DNA of 64,000 nt from Acanthococcus lagerstroemiae. Lineage: Eukaryota; Arthropoda; Insecta; Hemiptera; Eriococcidae. Below, piece after piece: positions 47,160 to 57,290 of this stretch. The translations under genes were made by a program, and so were the position numbers. The DNA lies in contig CM063109.1 in assembly GCA_031841125.1 (NCBI GenBank), positions 26,383,321-26,447,320 on the forward strand, in the 5' to 3' direction. The notes below the pieces were generated by a model. It searched no databases, had not been told where the DNA came from, and was given only the letters and a program-made list of their open reading frames with translations. Numbering within the stretch: the first letter of the stretch is position 1; the number at the start of each line of letters is the position of its first letter.

Positions 47160-48800
47160 TTCAAGACTATCCCAGGCTTGATTGAGACGTTTATAAGAGT
47201 TTTCGGATTTGTTTGAGACTTTTTGAAATCTTTGAGATTTTTTTTTCCGGACTTACAAAGACATTTTCTCGAACGCTTTTAGAATTTTATAAAGTCTTTT
47301 CTGAACTTTTTTAGGAATCAATATTTCTTCGAAACTCCTCCAACAACTCGTTGTAAGACTATTCCAAACTCAACGGAGACTTTTTTATATGATTCTCGAC
47401 TTGAATCAGACTTTTTAAGTCTTTCATGCTCTTTTGAGACACACTGAAACCTATTAAGGCGAGTAGGAAATACTTGAAGCCTCTTTAAGGCATTTTCGAA
47501 TATGTTAAAGGTTTTTTTTAGGAAAGTTCCGAAGTCTAGACGAGTCTTTAAGAGCCTTAAATAGGTCAGAACAAGTTCTGAAACAAAGCTCGTGTCGTGG
47601 TATGACCTCCTCCCCTTCAGGAAATTTTGGCTCTCAATCGAGAAAATCAAGTGGGTGGTCATTATTTTTGTTTATTGCTCGCTATAAGAACAAATGTCAT
47701 TTATCAAAAGTTCGGTAAGTCGGAAAAATTAATACAACTAAGAGCTGGTTTTCCTTTCTTCATTTGGCTCGTTAACTGAAATTTGTAAAGTTCTGATCGG
47801 AATTTTTCGTCTCTGCCTTTCTACTCTGGTATTACAAATTTGAACGAGTCTCATACACATTTGGAAGAGTCAGAAAAATTCTTCGTAGAGCTTAAAACTG
47901 TTTTAAGCCAGTCGGAGAATGTTCCAAACGGGTATGGAAGAGTCTCGAAGAGTCTAAATCATGTACGGAAGACACTTAGATGAGGCTTAAGTTTGAAAAA
48001 GTTTCAACGAGTCTTTGAAAGTCTTAAAAGAATCTAAGAGTTTTTAATTGGTCTGAAACAGTCTTAGGAGTGTCTTCGCGACTTTGAAAGAAATATCGGA
48101 GAGTATCGATAACTTTCAATCGAACCTGGATGAATCCTAAAAAGTCTAAATCAAGTTTGACATGGTCTTAAAATTTTGTATGGGTGGGGAGAAGCGTTAA
48201 AAAGCTCGACCATGTCTGGAAGAGTGTTTGAAAGTTTGAACATTGTTGCAAGAGTCTTGAAAAAGTCTTGAATTCCTTTTTCCTATTATTCTCAATTTGG
48301 TGAAGGGGCAGTGAAAATTGTTACTGCTTTACTGACATACGAAAAATCACTGCTCACTTCCTCGGTTTTGAAGGCTGGACTTCTTTAAGACAACTTAAGG
48401 ATCTTTTTTACGGCTCACTGACTGTTCCAGATTCAATTAACACGTTTTATGACTTCACACGACTGGGTCAATGCGAATGAGAATTTTTCCATAGGCACTT
48501 AATATAAACAGATTACTCTTTAACCCTCTTTCAAACTTTTTTTTAGTATTAATACAAATAGATGCTCTTTAATCCTCTTCCAAACTTTTTAGGATTCTCT
48601 GAGATCGTCCTAAACTCATTCAACATTCGTTAAGACTTTTCAATACTCGTTCAAAATTCTCCAAAACCTATTTCAATCTCTACACGACTCTTCTAGAGGT
48701 GTTTACATCTAGCTACCACTTTTGAACACTCATTTATAACGTTCGAAACATTTTCATTGTTTCGGGTTCCTTGAAACTCTTTAAGGCTCTAGCAGGCTCA
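47160..48800. repeat. Degenerate AGACTTT / AAAGTCT array
   Basis: Diverged phrases such as GAGTCTTGAA and AAGACTTTTC recur irregularly. Orientation changes: mainly the AGACTTT strand at 47160-47560, mainly the AGTCTTGAA strand at 47870-48260, and the first strand again at 48560-48790. The first 400 bp match the repeat at 3230-3650. Confidence 0.5.
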
Positions 48801-49070
48801 TTTAAGGCGTTCCAATTTGTGAAGCGTTTCTCGTTTCAATATTTTCTTCTGACAGAGGCCAAGTGCCCTCATTGCCTCTCTGTATATGCGCGCTTGGTGC
48901 AAACACACCGTAATTTCGTCTCAGTCATCCTTCTATCACTGCAAGTAAACTTTTTTTTTGGCCCTAAATTCGAATCGAAGCTTGTGCGATACAAGCTCTC
49001 CTACCTCTAAACTGAACAGCTGTCGCAAAACAACAATGAAACGACCTATACTTCACTAAAATCGACTTAC

Positions 49071-49585
49071 CTCTGATTTATGATCTTCCAAATACAACGA
49101 CACGATCAGCAGCTGGTGTCTGATATTCTTGATGTCCTTGAATGTAATGTTGACTTCGCCAGTCTGGTCATTTGGTCGCTTTGGAAGCCCGTAGTACCTC
49201 GAATCATTGCCCGACTTCTCGTCGCCACCCACTGGCCGAGGTCCGCTGTTATTCAAGTACTTCTCGCTCTCATGATCAGTCGAATTGCTTACAAATACGT
49301 TTAAATTATCAGTCTTTGGGTTAGGAAAGGTACGGGCTGTGTCGCCGCACCATCCGCGGTCCTCACGGTCTCGAAGGCTGTCGTTGGCCGGCTCGGTCTC
49401 CTCTGGCGACGCGATTACCCGGTCGTAGTAGACAGCGGCCGCCTCTTCCGCGGTCGAGGAACGATGCAAATTAAAATTGGAAGACAATCGCATCACCAGC
49501 ACGGGCATGGTGAGCTGCAGTCGGGCTAGCGCTCGTATGACGCTTCGGTATATGCGCGAGTACTCGGGCATGCAGAGAATGATGG
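49071..49585 (-). CDS. Exon 1 (of those seen) of the putative type I membrane protein
   Basis: Minus-strand acceptor CTTCTGTTTCAG (AG at 49586-49587) and donor GTAAGT (GT at 49069-49070) bound a 515-bp open exon. It enters with two bases and leaves none. It encodes 171 residues beginning IILCMPEYSRIYRSVIRAL and including LTMPVLVMRLSSNFNLH; four N-glycosylation sequons (NST, NNS, NDS, NIT) follow, and it ends HQLLIVSLYLEDHKSE. The opening resembles, weakly, the periplasmic-binding-like fold of ligand-binding receptor ectodomains such as natriuretic-peptide or guanylate cyclase receptors; this is a guess. Upstream exons were not found. Confidence 0.6.
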
Positions 49586-49974
49586 CTGAAACAGAAGATC
49601 AGAGTACCACGTCAGATTTTTGGAACTCATATAGCTACTCGTATATAAGATGAAGAGGGGTCAGCGGGGCAACCACCCAAGATAAGGAATGCAGGGCCGG
49701 ATTTACGAATAGGCAAAGTAGGCAGTTTCCTACGACGAAAGCTCATGAGTGGCGCCAATAGGCGCCACTCGTTTCATCGGCGCTACTCGAATTCTCACGA
49801 AATTTTGAAATTGATTTTTAAAAATCAGAAGCTTCTTTCTCTAACAACTCACTTTATGATGATTTTGTGGACAAAAATACTGAAAAGACTGAATAAGACG
49901 AATATCTAAATTCTAAATTCCTTTTATTGGGATTGTGCATTTTTACAATCTTATTATAGTTTTTATTACCTTTA

Positions 49975-50205
49975 TATACATTTCGTACCTTTTGTTGTAT
50001 GCCGTGACCCCAAAGTGGGGCTCAGTCCCTCCCAGGCCCGTATCGAGCAAAGGTTTCCCGCAATCTCCTCCATTCTATCCTGTTCCTGGCTATTGTTTGA
50101 AAATTGTTGTTACCTAAAAATTTGTTCATGTCGTCTTTCCATCTGTATTTTTGGCGGCCCCAACTTCTAATTTTTCCCCAAGGTTGCCAGAAAGTGGCTC
50201 TGTAG
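49975..50205 (-). pseudogene. RTE-type LINE C-terminal fragment inside hAT
   Basis: Minus-strand pieces read ATFWQPWGKI, RQKYRWKDDMNKFL and NRIEWRRLRETFARYG, the extreme C-terminus of the RTE family in this window (compare RPPTRWRDEIV). A GLSPTLG tail follows. It probably inserted into the hAT element after its transposase was lost. Confidence 0.65.
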
Positions 50206-50589
50206 GTCCATAATAAGACGAATATAACTTTACAAAAAGTCAACATATTTCTGAAGACTTCGAGTGAATTGTATGAATCTTTGCAATTATATTTTCAAGA
50301 CTTGAGAGGATGATACAATGAGTTAATTTCAAAAATGAACACAACATTCCACACTTTTCTAGGTATGACTGTGCCGGATGAAGGTGATTCTAATCAGGGT
50401 GGAACTAGGGTGCCTAGAATTCGAAGGACTAAAAGGTGATAAAGCTCAGATTCCTGAAGTCATACTGACTGGGCCAAAAAAAAAAAAATGGAAGTGGAAA
50501 GGTTTCAACGTGACTATTGATAATTTGGTCGAGATGCAGCGGAGGAAGAAAGCTTTTACAGTGATATAAATGATGACTTGAATTTCTTT

Positions 50590-51041
50590 TCAATTTCGGA
50601 AAAAGTGATAAACATAACGAGGAATTAAGGAAGAGTGCGAAAAAATTTTTAGAATTTTATGATGTCGATGTATCCAATGACATAATTGAGGAAGCAATTC
50701 AATTCAAGTATTTTTTGCAGAGTCACAATCTTAAAAGTCCTCGTAAATCGGATCCCTTGGAAAACTTCCAGTGTATCACAAAAAATAATTTGATGTCCAC
50801 CTTTCCAAACATATTTATTGCTTATCAAATCTTTTTAACATTACCAGCCAGCAATTGTTCTGGGGAAAGGAGTTTTTCAGCTTTGAAACGTATCAAAAAT
50901 TACCTAAGGAATACGCTGCGTCAGATTAAAACTTCATATCTCTCGTTGTTGCACATTGAGTCTAAATTAACCAAAAAAAATGATATTAATCAGATTATTG
51001 ATGCATTTGCCGCCAAAAAAGCCAGAAAAAAATCTTTCTAG
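50590..51041 (+). pseudogene. hAT transposase C-terminal dimerisation domain
   Basis: The plus-strand frame reads AKKFLEFYDVDVSNDIIEE, then a helical stretch, then the hAT dimerisation signature: TFPNIFIAYQIFLTLPASN, CSGERSFSALKRIKNYLRNT and LSLLHIESKL. It ends with a basic KKARKKSF tail. The family resembles ZMYM1-type hAT transposases. The zinc finger and most of the RNase H-like catalytic region are absent, so it cannot transpose DNA. Confidence 0.85.
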
Positions 51042-51551
51042 AGTCCATATTTCAAAGTAAAGATACGGTTGACCGTCTATCATAATATGATTTTGTATTG
51101 TTATATTTCTCTATCATTTACTCGTGCAGTATTGTTGAATTTTCATTACCTATACTTATTACCAAACTTGTGATTTCGTTTATAGCCTACAATTGTTTCT
51201 TATTTATATTCTCATCATATACCTAGTATATACTTTCATTTTCATATGTTCAATTATTATCATAAGTTTAATCTTTGGTCTCGCTATCTAGCTTTTGGTT
51301 CATCAATCATCAACACTATTTTTTTGTAGTTTTTTATTATTCCTAATTCCTAATACATGATCACATTACGAGTATATTCATATTTCAAGATTGATTAATC
51401 AGAACCGAGAGAGAGAAAAGAATGAAGAAATTTCTTCCCACGAAAAAATCTTGAGACAGGGAGAGGGGGGATTTCAAGGTGAAAATTCTTAGACGTCGCC
51501 TTTCGTTTTGCCTACGACGCCACAGAAGGCAAATCCGGCCCTGAAGGAATG

Positions 51552-51885
51552 TAAAGAGTGTGTACACATAGTGCATAGCTTATTAGCGATTTATATTCTT
51601 GGTTGGGTGCTAGCCATGACCCTCGTTTTCCCTCTCTCTTCTTGAAATAGTTGTTAATAATTTTTAAATCAATTTCCTGGCAAGAAACGTACCAGTCTCC
51701 ACCATCTTTTATTTCTCTGTCCGCATCCATATTGTCCCATTGTTTTTTTTTTGTCCTTTTCTTTCTTTTCTACTTGACTATTCCAGTCTCCCATAAGTAT
51801 TAGGTTATCTCTTTTTAATCTGAATTCTGGTAATAATTCCCTAATTTTGTTTTAGAAAGCATCTACTTCGTCATCATGTGATAGA
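51552..51885 (-). pseudogene. RTE-type LINE endonuclease fragment
   Basis: Minus-strand pieces resemble the RTE endonuclease middle: IRELLPEF near 51845, LILMGDWNSQVE near 51805, then WYVSCQEIDLKIINNYFKK and GSWLAPNQEYKSLISYALC at 51700-51560. It ends at the hAT target site. Short frames and stops make it dead. Confidence 0.6.
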
Positions 51886-51929
51886 CTTCAGTTTCTTGAA
51901 AACAGTGATGCGGGTCTTGAAAACATTTC

Positions 51930-52273
51930 GTTGAGGTCAAAAATCCATAATTCGCTTACTATTAACATAGATGTGTTTTACTTCCCTTCCGGTACTAACA
52001 GAAATGTATACAGAGTTACTACTCGTTTTTCCGAAAATGGTTGCGGACGTGAGTGCGATGGCCACATTCCAGTTCTCGTCGGACCATCGGCCTGTACGAT
52101 GCAAAATCAAATTCTGCCTTTTCCCCTCCGAAAGTAGTAGACCACTCGAGAGCGAATAACACTGGTAACCTATATGAATCCCAGTACACAGGAGGCATGA
52201 AGCTCAGCAAATGCTCAGAGAAAAATTGAGCAAAATCGAATGGGAAAAAACAGACTCGTCAAATTTTCAGGAT
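51930..52273 (+). pseudogene. RTE-type LINE, endonuclease end, left of Copia
   Basis: Plus-strand frames end with the endonuclease motif FSSDHRPVRCKIKF near 52065-52110, followed by a linker (LSKIEWEKTD) up to the Copia insertion point. The sequence continues at 56749 after the element: joining across the AGGAT duplication restores a run that resembles the linker of the copy at 26107-26313. Confidence 0.65.
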
Positions 52274-52355
52274 TGATAACTGATTAACAACTGACTTTAT
52301 TTTCTATCATATCACAGCTACGAGTATATAACGGTACATTATGCATGTTCTAACA
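52274..52355 (-). repeat. Copia 3' LTR, 82 bp
   Basis: In element orientation it begins TGTTAGAACA and ends CAGTTATCA, with a TATATAC box and an AATAAA signal inside. A weak purine stretch (GAGGTGGCG) precedes it. Two differences from the 5' copy. Confidence 0.95.
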
Positions 52356-52585
52356 CGCCACCTCGAATTTATACCTACAATTCGAAATATTTCTGAACAT
52401 GGTATCAAAACAGCTATTTAAAGTACATTTAAGATTCGATTAAAACACGTATAAAATTCATCATAATACAATACAAATGATACATAAAATACACGACTAA
52501 TACAATGCGATTAAAATTATAAAATTGGATCTAGAATATAATAGATATTAAATACAAAATACGGAATGAATCTTGATCGATTAAC

Positions 52586-54310
52586 CTAACGAATACCTAG
52601 TGCTTCTCTACACTTCTCAAACTGACCCGTGCCCAACGCCTTGGTGCACGTGTCGGCTATGTTATCGACAGACGCCACCTCGCAAATCTCAACTTCACCC
52701 CGACTAACTAAATCAGTCACAAACCGCTTTGATATATCGATATGTTTACTTTTTCCCGTAAAATTACCATTCCTTGCCAGATATCTCGCACCAGAATTAT
52801 CCTCGTATATCTTTACTTTACCAACACTGAGACCAAATTCTTCAATTAACCATCTCACCCATCTTGCCTCCTGAACGCAATCTGCAAGAGCATAGTATTC
52901 AGCGTGGGTTGACGCTCTAGTGACGGCCCCTTGCTTCACAGACTTCCACACAATAGGATTTCCAAACAGTCGTATTACATAGCCTGTGGTAGATTTCCTG
53001 TCATACACGTCACCAGCATAGTCCGAATCGACATAGGCGTCCAACACCGCCTCCTGCCTATTCGTATAATTCAAGTTCATAAATCGAGTGTGGTAAAGAT
53101 ACGAAAGCACACGTAACGCATATTCAAAATGCTCTTTTATATAACCAGTCTGAAGACGACTCAAATACGAAACACTAAACGAAATATCAGGTCGCGTGGC
53201 GGCAGCAATATACATCAAAGCTCCAATCAAACTTCGAAAAGGTAAATCACAATCAGAATCCTTATCAGGCACTAATTTTAGACCAGTTTCCATAGGTGTT
53301 TGAAAGCGATTACGTGCATGTGCTATACAATACTTCTCGGCTAGCTCTTCGATATACTTGCCTTGATTTAATGACATAATACCATCACATATCGAAACTT
53401 CGATCCCTAGATAATTCTTTACCTTGCCCATGACTTTCATGGAAAATCTTGCACATAACCGTCGTTTAATCTTCTCAATCAGCTCGCCACTGTTGCCACA
53501 TAGTAACAAATCGTCTACAAAGACTAAAATATACACGACGAGATTTTCTACCCTCAAAGCGTACACACATTTCTCGATTTGAAAGCATTCGAAGCCTAAT
53601 GATATCAGATACTTGTGTAAACATTCATACCAGCATCTAGGACTCTTTCTTAGCCCATATAACGCTTTCTTCAGCTTACACACTAGATCAGAGCGTCGCC
53701 CGCTTTTCTCAAAACCTTTAGGCTGTTTTACATATACTTCGTCTCTGATTTCACCATTCAAATACGCTGCTTCGACGTCTAATTGCTCTATATTCCAGCT
53801 ATTGATTATTGCTAAAACGAGAAAAATCTTGACTGCTGCCATACTAACAACAGGTGAATAATAACTTTCATCTTCTTCCTCCTCCTGTTGATAGCCTAAT
53901 ACCACTAGTCTCGCCTTATACGAGCCGTTACTCTTCCTGCTATAGACCCATTTTACGCCCAGGGCTTTCTTTCCCTCGGGTAATTCAACTAGGCTCCACG
54001 TATCGTTTTTCTCAATGTTCTCAATTTCTCTCTCCATCGCCTTTTTCCATTCGCACGCATTGGACTCATTCACCGCTTCGTTATAGCTCTGAGGTGCTCC
54101 CACTTGAACAAAATACGCCACCGGATCGCCATATCTCTCTGGAACTTTCTTCTCGCGAGTCGACTTTCGTGGAGTGCTCATCCTCTCAATTTCCTTTTTT
54201 TCATTACAATTATCAGACTCTGTCTCTACTTCTCCCTCTTCATCGGTATCAAGATAAATTATTCGACTCTTCGTATCGTCTATAACCTTAACATTTCTAC
54301 TTACTATCAC
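52586..54310 (-). CDS. pol: Copia reverse transcriptase and RNase H
   Basis: This is a 574-residue open frame. The region near residue 65-110 starts the RT domain (NESNACEWKKAMEREIENI, then TWSLVELPEGKKALGVKWVY). EQLDVEAAYLNGEI and LKKALYGLRKSPRCWYE are the Copia fingerprints, and VFVDDLLLCGN is the catalytic site, with VDD for the usual YVDD. RNase H follows: DADYAG-type segment (AYVDSDYAGDVYDRKSTTGY), WKSVKQGAVTRASTHAEYYA and YEDNSGARYLARN. It ends at 52586. The first residues (MIVSRNV) are the junction after a frameshift. Confidence 0.92.
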   Translation of the reverse strand: MIVSRNVKVIDDTKSRIIYLDTDEEGEVETESDNCNEKKEIERMSTPRKSTREKKVPERYGDPVAYFVQVGAPQSYNEAVNESNACEWKKAMEREIENIEKNDTWSLVELPEGKKALGVKWVYSRKSNGSYKARLVVLGYQQEEEEDESYYSPVVSMAAVKIFLVLAIINSWNIEQLDVEAAYLNGEIRDEVYVKQPKGFEKSGRRSDLVCKLKKALYGLRKSPRCWYECLHKYLISLGFECFQIEKCVYALRVENLVVYILVFVDDLLLCGNSGELIEKIKRRLCARFSMKVMGKVKNYLGIEVSICDGIMSLNQGKYIEELAEKYCIAHARNRFQTPMETGLKLVPDKDSDCDLPFRSLIGALMYIAAATRPDISFSVSYLSRLQTGYIKEHFEYALRVLSYLYHTRFMNLNYTNRQEAVLDAYVDSDYAGDVYDRKSTTGYVIRLFGNPIVWKSVKQGAVTRASTHAEYYALADCVQEARWVRWLIEEFGLSVGKVKIYEDNSGARYLARNGNFTGKSKHIDISKRFVTDLVSRGEVEICEVASVDNIADTCTKALGTGQFEKCREALGIR

Positions 54311-54804
54311 TTTACCTGAGACCAGAACACGATATCCTGTCTCTTCGTACCTACTACGCTTCCCTGCATGCCTTTCTTCGAAAACTTGTCGACACGCTTC
54401 TCATCTGGAATTCTCACAAAGCAAGAGGATCCATACGGTACTAGATTCGAGACATTAGGTTTCCTACCCATGACAATTTCAAATGGAGTCTTTTCCTCAA
54501 CAGACCTATTCAACAGCCTGTTACCGATATACACTGCAGCCTTAACGACTTCTGGCCAAAAATGTTTGTCAATCCGAGCCTCATCAAACAAGCAGTTCGC
54601 TTTATCCATAATAATCTGATTGTAGCGCTCTGCTACACCGTTCAAAGCCTGAGTATACGCAGGAACATTCTGTATTTTAAAACCTTTCTGAGACTCAAAC
54701 CTATAGAAATCTTGATTGAGATATTCCCGACCATTGTCACACCTCAGAAACTTGACTTTTTTCCTGTTAAGGCACACATCGAATTGTAATAATGCACGAA
54801 ACAA
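54307..54804 (-). CDS. Copia integrase middle segment, separate frame
   Basis: 165 residues in a different frame from both neighbours. It contains the second catalytic Asp (LRCDNGREYL) and the Glu (LNGVAERYNQ), then ANCLFDEARIDKHFWPEVV and the GRKPNVSNLVPYGSSCFV segment that follows the core. The overlap with the upstream frame at 54744-54804 marks one frameshift at an A-run, and the short overlap at 54307-54310 marks the second. Confidence 0.88.
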   Translation of the reverse strand: MFRALLQFDVCLNRKKVKFLRCDNGREYLNQDFYRFESQKGFKIQNVPAYTQALNGVAERYNQIIMDKANCLFDEARIDKHFWPEVVKAAVYIGNRLLNRSVEEKTPFEIVMGRKPNVSNLVPYGSSCFVRIPDEKRVDKFSKKGMQGSVVGTKRQDIVFWSQVK

Positions 54805-55621
54805 TCGAAAACTTCACTCTTTGATTTTATCGTGTAGACTGCCACGTATTTACTATAATCATCGATAAAGGTTACGAAGAAACGTTGACTTAGGTAACCG
54901 ATGGTGTTGTGAGGTCCACTCACATCTGTATGTACTTCTTGAGCGCGACGTCGACCATCTCCAAATGGTAACTTCCTCATTTTATTTCGCTTGCATACGT
55001 CGCACTCCACATACCCCCTTGACATTTCACTTGGTAGGCCTTCTACTAGACCTTTCTCACTCAAGGTCTTTAAGTCGTAAAAATTCACATGTCCTAGCAC
55101 ACGATGCCAATATCTACGATCATTTTTCTTTGCAGCAACGAACACATTGGACTCTCTCTCATCAGTAAAATAATCACACGTGATCTCGTATAGTTTTCCT
55201 TTCCTATTCCCTTCGGCTATGATTTCCCAATCTCGATTGAAAATTTGAACCTTACCATCACCGGCTAAACTTCTATACCCGGCATCATCAATTGTGCTCG
55301 CACTTAATAAATTATGAGGTAAATCTTCCACCAATAAAACGTTTTTAATCACACACGGAGTAATGACAGAACCTACTTTGAACTTCACATTCACCGTTCC
55401 AATAAATTTAGCAACACAAGGAAATTCATCCCCCATTTTAACTTGCACCTGTCTCTTAAGTTCGATACACTTGGAGAAGTATTCTTTCTTGTTCACGATG
55501 TGGTCCGTACATCCACTGTCTAATAACCAAACCATATTTGTTCCCTTAATACAGGAATTACTTTCTTTATCACCTGAACCTACTTCAACGAGAAACGATT
55601 CTGCTGGCCTATCATTTCGAC

Positions 55622-55654
<33 letters not shown>

Positions 55655-56507
55655 GATTGCGGTTGTCATAAAAATTTCTACCGCGATTATTAAAATTTCT
55701 ATTCCGATTAGAATTAAAATTACCTCTAAAATTACGATTATAATTGCTCTTCGAGTTGGACCAACAAAATTTCTTGACATGTCCGGGTTTTCCGCATCCA
55801 AAACATACCTTGATGTTTTGTCGTTGCACTTTGAATACCTCCTTATCTAATTTAGACTCACTCGATTCCTTTTTGACTGGCCATGATGATGACGGTGCCG
55901 AAGTTGATGGACTAAGGTCTTCCTCCGACGTACTTCTAGACTCGATCTGGGGCCCCGACGACAAAAACTTTGCTTTCACGTAGGCTAACTTATTTTGCTG
56001 AGGCTGGAGAACGTCTACGATGTCCGATAAGTGCGACAGCTCCTTAGGCATTTTCATTAAGAAGTATTGCAGCTTGGCCTCGTCATCCAACACTTTACCC
56101 GATGCTCGAACCACATTAAGTGCCGTTTCAAACTTGCTTACGAAATCAGCTGGCCCCTTTTGAGGATCATACATGAGCGCAGATAGCTGAGTCATGGCAG
56201 AAATTTGGGCCGATTGCGTTTTTGTCGCATAAATATCATCCAAAGCTTTGATCATTCCATGCGCCGAGGTTTCATTACAAATCAGTTCGAGCTGTTGGTC
56301 GGACACGTATCTTACTATGAAACTCCTCGCTTTTACGTCTTCCTTTTTCTTCACGGAATCGGTCGCCGCCGGTGCCGCATCCAAAGCGCCGAGACATTCT
56401 TTGGACTCCAAAAATATGTTTAACCGATATCTCCAGCTGGCATAATTCACTCCATCGAAAATTGGCACGGCATGTGCCTCATTCATCGTGACCACAGAAT
56501 CAAGCAC
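54744..56507 (-). CDS. gag: Copia gag, protease and integrase N-terminal part
   Basis: A 587-residue frame from ATG at 56507. Gag occupies about residues 1-250 (FDGVNYASWRYRL near 18-30; a CCHC knuckle CFGCGKPGHVKKFC at 235-248). A low-complexity Asn/Arg stretch at 252-298 is encoded by an AAT microsatellite. The protease active site is LLDSGCTDHIV near 328-338. The integrase zinc domain has WHRVLGH near 467 and CDVCKRNK near 502, then the first catalytic Asp in HTDVSGPH near 528. The frame ends in SSF after a frameshift. An alternative start is Met8. Confidence 0.92.
55622..55652 (-). repeat. ATT/AAT microsatellite in Copia gag
   Basis: About ten ATT repeats, encoding consecutive asparagines on the minus strand. 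In-frame expansion is tolerated in a linker after the zinc knuckle. Confidence 0.9.
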
Positions 56508-56654
56508 GACTCAAACCAAGAACTCGAGACAGTTCGAGAAAAAACACTGCGAGAGAGAAGCTAGTCACCATAAAATGTCTTGAACATGAACACGAATCGA
56601 CTCGCCACAAACATTGCGAGCAAGAACAAGCTCGCAACAGCTCCGAGCATCACA

Positions 56655-56666
56655 CGTCTGCTACCA
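56655..56666 (-). promoter_or_regulatory. Copia primer binding site, initiator tRNA-Met
   Basis: Directly adjacent to the 5' LTR, the minus strand reads TGGTAGCAGACG. It is complementary to the 3' end of insect/animal initiator tRNA-Met (TCTGCTACCA) with one mismatch in twelve. Priming of minus-strand cDNA from this tRNA is expected. Confidence 0.85.
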
Positions 56667-56748
56667 TGATAACTGATTAACAACTGACTTTATTTTCTAT
56701 CATATCACAGCTACGAGCATATAACGGTACATTATGCATGTCCTAACA
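56667..56748 (-). repeat. Copia 5' LTR, 82 bp
   Basis: Matches the 3' LTR except for two positions (near 56717 and 56742). Contains a TATA-like box and AATAAA on the minus strand. Its right end abuts AGGAT, the TSD. Confidence 0.95.
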
Positions 56749-57000
56749 AGGATAACTATAACTACTTAGAAAAATCAATTAATCTGGTCCTCAGAAAAGT
56801 AGGAATTGACAAAAAAACAAATAAAAACAGACGAAAAATTGAGCCTTAGCGCCAAACAATTAATTCAGAAGCGAACAGAAACTAACCAAAAAATTAATCT
56901 TGTGGTGAGAGAACAAATCGTACTAATAGAATTAAGGAAACTGATAAAAAAGAAAATCAGGGAGGATATTGCCCGATTCGAACATGAAATTGACAGATCT
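56749..57000 (+). pseudogene. RTE-type LINE linker, right of Copia
   Basis: Continues the LINE from 52273. Plus-strand residues TDEKLSLSAKQLIQKRTETN and KKKIREDIARFEHEI match the linker of the copy at 26107-26313. After about 57000 the similarity to the LINE is lost, so the copy is truncated at the RT start. Confidence 0.65.
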
Positions 57001-57188
57001 ACTGCGAATATGTTTTTGCTGCGAAACGCTGCTGACACTTTGTTTTTCCGCATCAGCAGCGAACGCGACTGTCTCACTCAGAATCGCTGCGTGCTGCTGC
57101 GGATTTCTTATGCAAAAATCGTTAACAGGGTATTCCGATTCATTGTCGCTGCTAATGCTATCTACAATCGGTGTATGTGTAGGTTGAC

Positions 57189-57290
57189 ACAGTACCTTCG
57201 AATAACGTCTTATTAAAAGGTACAGTACCTTCGAATAACGTCTTATTGAAAGGTACAGTACCTTCGAATAATCACTTCGTTAAAAAATAC
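57189..57290 (+). repeat. 33-bp tandem repeat, three copies
   Basis: Unit ACAGTACCTTCGAATAACGT plus TTATTAAAAGGT begins at 57189, 57222 and 57255; the third is truncated. Confidence 0.85.

Larger units (their letters stand above)
49692..51543 (+). mobile_element. hAT element with partial transposase
   Basis: 1852 bp, TIRs beginning CAGGGCCGGATTT and ending AAATCCGGCCCTG, flanked by the perfect 8-bp TSD AAGGAATG (49684-49691 and 51544-51551). A hairpin GAGTGGCGCC / GGCGCCACTC with a 4-base loop lies at 49747-49770 near the left end. It carries the transposase C-terminus and a nested RTE fragment, so it is a deleted copy. Confidence 0.9.
52274..56748 (-). mobile_element. Copia LTR retrotransposon, very short LTRs
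   Basis: 4475 bp between 5-bp TSDs AGGAT (52269-52273 and 56749-56753). LTRs are only 82 bp. Order on the minus strand is gag, protease, integrase, reverse transcriptase, RNase H, the Copia order. The primer binding site matches initiator tRNA-Met. LTRs differ at two positions of 82. Two frameshifts, near 54755 and near 54310-54355, break the polyprotein into three frames, so it is inactive as read. It is inserted in an RTE-type LINE. Confidence 0.95.
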
